64,000 nucleotides of DNA from Sordaria brevicollis (Eukaryota; Ascomycota; Sordariomycetes; Sordariales; Sordariaceae): NCBI GenBank assembly GCA_033439795.1, contig JAUTDP010000002.1, positions 1 through 64,000 of the forward strand, given 5' to 3'. The position numbers and the translations under genes are program-made. Position 1 is the first letter of the stretch. The number at the start of each line of letters is the position of its first letter. The notes under the pieces were generated by a model. It had not been told where the DNA came from. It ran no database searches and saw only the letters and a list, made by a program, of their open reading frames with translations. This document shows, in pieces, positions 61,149 to 64,000 of the stretch.

Positions 61149-61212
61149 GTTGTTGTGTGTGCGCGCACACACCCCCTCCCGCTAAGACTGTATAGGCGTT
61201 TGAGTTTGGGAA
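61149..61212 (-). repeat. Right 64-bp terminal inverted repeat
   Basis: Inverse partner of 56,779-56,842. Read outward-in it has CGCCTATACAGTCTTAGC where the left copy has CGCCTGTGCAGTCTTGGC, i.e. three TpG-to-TpA type changes. Confidence 0.93.
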
Positions 61213-63721
61213 GAAAATATGGAAGCGTTACCGAGGGCTGGTTCTAGTTCTAGGTACCTGGCCACGGACCAAGCCAAAATGTTTCACCTAGAAACCGAAA
61301 AGCTCGTGAGCATGAACAGGTTTTTCTCCTCAATGCGATTGTGTGTGCACGGACATGGCCCACGTCCAGACGAGTCCAACTCTTTGGTCCGATCTTATTT
61401 CTGATTTGCTCACCCTCCTCTCCCCATCAATCAAAACACCACCTCAATGCTGTCACTGCTGTGGCTGTATGTATCTTGTCCAGTCGACCGCGCCCATCGG
61501 CTATTTCGGCTCGCGTATCGGTATAAGCCGTGATTGTCAAAGGACCTCCTTGCCCTCCCTAGGTGCCTTTACTCTCCAGCTTTGGTGGGAAATCGGGGAT
61601 GCTGGCTGGCCCACGAGCTGACATTTGCTCCGGTCGATTCGCCAAATGTTTTGAAGCCGGAGACGACCCAAAGCCAACCAGGACTCCGCCTGCACTCGAT
61701 GTCTTGGCAGCTAAACGACTGGGACAGGGCATGTTTCGTGGGGGAAGGAGGAAGAGAGAAACGAGACACATTTCTGTCTTGGCGAGACTTTCCCTCCGTC
61801 GTTTTCACTTGCTCCGGACAAGAGCTCCAGATTTTATTCGTTCGGCAGATTATTATGCTTTCGTGGTCGCCGTAGTTGTCGTCGTCGTCCTTTTTTCTCC
61901 ACGATTATATGTATTCATCGCCAAGGCTGGCAGCTGGGGGATAGGCTCGGGGAGAGAGCAAGATGTAAAGTCGCAAAGTGCTGGGATACAGGGGACAATG
62001 GAGACTTTTTCATCGCTTCTATCGATTCTAGCGCCGGTGGATCGCCCTAACCGATCGCAAAAGCATTGGCCACCACTGTTCTGGGCTCCATCCGATCCAT
62101 TCTCAGCGGCGCATTCCACATCGAGTCCCCGGCGCCGGCACCGGCGAATTTTTTTGGCCCTGAGATTGTTTTCTTTTCCTGGGGCCGGAGGAGGGACCTT
62201 GACAGCGCTTTGACTCGGCAGTATGCCTACCCCTGAGAAAATCCGTGAATCCATCGAAAATCATTTCGGCTGCGGCACAAAAAAGCCATCCATCCATCGA
62301 ACGGAGCCCCCAACTCCCCAAGAACTAACTCTAGGGTCCTTCCAAGACTCTAGACGAGTGTCGATCCGAATGTCTGAAACCATGATAGAAACTCCAGTTC
62401 GTGCTCCATGTCCATCTTGTTAGCAAAAAAGCTTCGGTCGAAGGTTACCGATATGGAATGGCTTCCCAAACATGAACAACATCGAGATCCATCATCAGGA
62501 ACAAAACTCCCAAAAGCACGATGCGCTCTGGGGAATGCTGAGTCGGGGCTTGTTAACCGAGCTGTGATCCTGGCAGGCAGGTAGGCAGTCAGAGACTCGA
62601 GGCAGTCAACAGGCCTGGACATGGCGAATTGAGGTTCGCTACGAGCCTGCGACGCCTCTGTCACGCTCACGCAGGCCTCGGCACCGCGTCCGCCGCACCA
62701 GCAGTACATAAGGCTCCAGGTCCTCAGGTCCCCAGGAAAAAGCAACGGTACCTGCATTCCTCCACTCCCCTCCTCTGTCACTGTCACTCCTGCGACCCAG
62801 ACGCTGCATGACATCTGTGATCGGCGATTCGATAAGTCATGGGCCTCGAACCTTCCTGTTTTGGGCCCTTTGGGTTTTCTGGGAAAAGGCAGTTGCATCG
62901 AATATAAGAGCGGTGGCGTCCAGTGTTTTTGAATCTTTTTGATAGTGAGGCGTGCGAACTGCAGAGAGAGGAGGGAGGGAGGTTTATCTCGGCATTGATC
63001 ACGGAACGGGCCACAAGACGGCACGGGACCGAACGGAGGGGAACTCCGGCTGGCGACATACAAGTGCTTCTTATCAATCTTATCGGTAGAAGTACACTTT
63101 GAATGGGTGAAAGGAAGCAATTCAGGGGTTTGTTTGTTTTGTTGACATGCCCTGAGGACTCGAGAAACCCGAAAACGACCTGACACAGGACGGGAGATGG
63201 ACATGTGGGGAAAATGGAGACCAGGGAACGCGGTGCTTGTCATTCACTGCTTTTCCTCTTTCTTTTTCTCACCTTTCTCTTTTCCCTTTTCCCATTTTTC
63301 TCACAAGCGATGTGAGGTCTGGATGCGCAAATCCCTTGCATCTCGCAGGCCGGAATCTGAAATCTGACATTTGACATTCGACATCTGCTTGCAATCTGAC
63401 ATTACAGCCACCGCTAGCCACAGACACTTGCCTTGGGAGACAATTGATGACTGCTACAAGCAACGTGCAAGCAAACAGTGCCAAGGTCCCTAGATACTGT
63501 AATAAGCTCGGTGGAGAAGACCCTGACCACTGTGCTCGTTAAGTGCATGCATCTCGGACTCCAATTAATGGATATGTGCATTTTCGTTTCCCCTTCCACT
63601 GGCAAGACTGACAAATAAACGAGGAATGCAGCAATCACGACTCTATCATGCGCATCGCCAGCCCTTTTCCTTGACCTCCTTCAAACCGGCTTCCGGCGTC
63701 CGGCGACCCCCCCTCGGAAGT
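61213..63721. other. GC-normal region, no convincing gene
   Basis: About 2.5 kb between two AT-rich blocks. The longest frames (62,350-63,243 minus, 297 codons; 61,563-62,213 plus, 216 codons) lack family motifs, have mixed composition and overlap open frames on the other strand. A TATAAG word lies at 62,902 (+). It may hold a non-coding RNA or a gene with several small exons, but I cannot support one. Confidence 0.45.
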
Positions 63722-64000
63722 TTTTTCTCATAATAAACCCTAACCCCCACTTAAGCTGTATAATGAAATATAGTACTAAGTATATCTATTTAATCTACCT
63801 TTATAAATATATACAATAATAAGGTCTATCTATAAATTGCTAAAACTAATTTATATATTAGAAAACTCGTACCACATTTCGGCTTCCGATAATAACAATA
63901 TCTTACTAAAATTTTAATAAGATTTAAATAATATTTTATTAAAGTATTAATAATACTGCGTTTATATCCAATTAAAAGTATAGAATAAATATTCCTATAT
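63722..64000. repeat. Start of another AT-rich (RIP-type) block, runs off window
   Basis: Composition switches abruptly from GC-rich (CTTCCGGCGTCCGGCGAC) to AT-rich after CTCGGAAG at 63,713-63,720. A telomere-like word AAACCCTAACCCCC sits at 63,735-63,748. The short inverted pair CTTCCG/CGGAAG brackets the switch. It probably marks the edge of another decayed transposon, but the family is not recognisable from 280 bp. Confidence 0.55.

Larger units (their letters stand above)
56779..61212. mobile_element. RIP-degraded Tc1/mariner-type transposon, ~4.4 kb
   Basis: Bounded by 64-bp inverted repeats (56,779-56,842 and 61,149-61,212) beginning TTCCCAAACTCAAACGCCT and containing the self-complementary TGTGTGCGCGCACACACA. 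The three visible differences between the repeats are G-to-A in the right copy. The interior is AT-rich and carries a decayed plus-strand DDE transposase and at least one decayed minus-strand gene. No target duplication is certain. TA dinucleotides lie 3-5 bases outside each repeat, which would fit Tc1/mariner if the true ends are slightly further out. At 4.4 kb it is long for this superfamily. Confidence 0.88.

Noticed and set aside
56779..61212. piggyBac or hAT classification of the 4.4-kb element
   Set aside because: There is no TTAA and no 8-bp duplication at the ends, and the interior shows a SPEFNPI motif and other Tc1/mariner transposase motifs.
61563..62213. 216-codon plus-strand frame with a hydrophobic Val run
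   Set aside because: The Val run comes from a GTC/GTT-type triplet run and the rest lacks family features; overlapping frames on both strands are also open.
62350..63243. 297-codon minus-strand frame as a gene
   Set aside because: Composition is irregular, there is no recognisable domain, and other open frames overlap on the opposite strand. Chance open frame in GC-rich DNA is more likely.

Overview
This window looks like nuclear DNA of a filamentous ascomycete (Pezizomycotina, probably a Sordariomycete). The evidence is short introns (55-139 nt) with GT..AG ends and CTAAC-type branch sites, a CCCTAA-type telomeric hexamer, fungal-only families (an MHYT-domain receptor-like protein, a Tnr3-type Nudix protein), and sharply bounded AT-rich blocks whose copies differ mainly by C-to-T and G-to-A changes, the mark of repeat-induced point mutation (RIP). 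Only sequence reading was possible; no database search was run.

Layout. (1) 1-33,859 is one continuous AT-rich satellite array with a basic period of about 157 bp. It is organised into higher-order units, each headed by a two-hexamer telomere-like motif (CTAACCCTAACCC). Head-to-head spacing is quantised at about 632, 788, 944, 1,100 and 1,256 bp. Two unit families alternate as B-A-B-A, and about 9-10 kb of the first A block recurs about 20.08 kb further on. (2) 34,145-39,142 holds a divergent gene pair: a helicase-like protein lacking recognisable ATPase motifs (minus strand) and an RG-rich, tandem CCHC zinc-knuckle protein (plus strand). (3) 39,351-43,742 is a Nudix/thiamine-pyrophosphokinase-related gene split by a 3,235-bp Mutator-like (Hop-like) transposon with about 105-bp inverted repeats and a perfect 9-bp target duplication. 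The gene also has a RIP-type stop codon inside its Nudix box. (4) 44,358-44,429 is tRNA-Trp(CCA). (5) 46,124-47,416 is a coiled-coil protein. (6) 48,700-49,672 is a two-exon lysine-rich chromatin-type protein. (7) 51,677-55,660 is a four-exon MHYT-domain membrane protein with a very long low-complexity tail. (8) 56,779-61,212 is a 4.4-kb RIP-degraded Tc1/mariner-type transposon with 64-bp inverted repeats; it carries a second degraded gene with a histone-like lysine-rich segment. (9) 61,213-63,720 is ordinary GC sequence with no convincing gene, and from about 63,722 a further AT-rich block runs off the window.

The genes are independent single-copy fungal genes rather than a pathway. What links the window is genome architecture: a large satellite, probably subtelomeric or (peri)centromeric, next to a gene-bearing segment that repeatedly received transposons later inactivated by RIP. 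The satellite is the least ordinary element. It has nucleosome-sized periodicity, telomere-like seeds at quantised spacing, strong dyads in every monomer and a large internal duplication.
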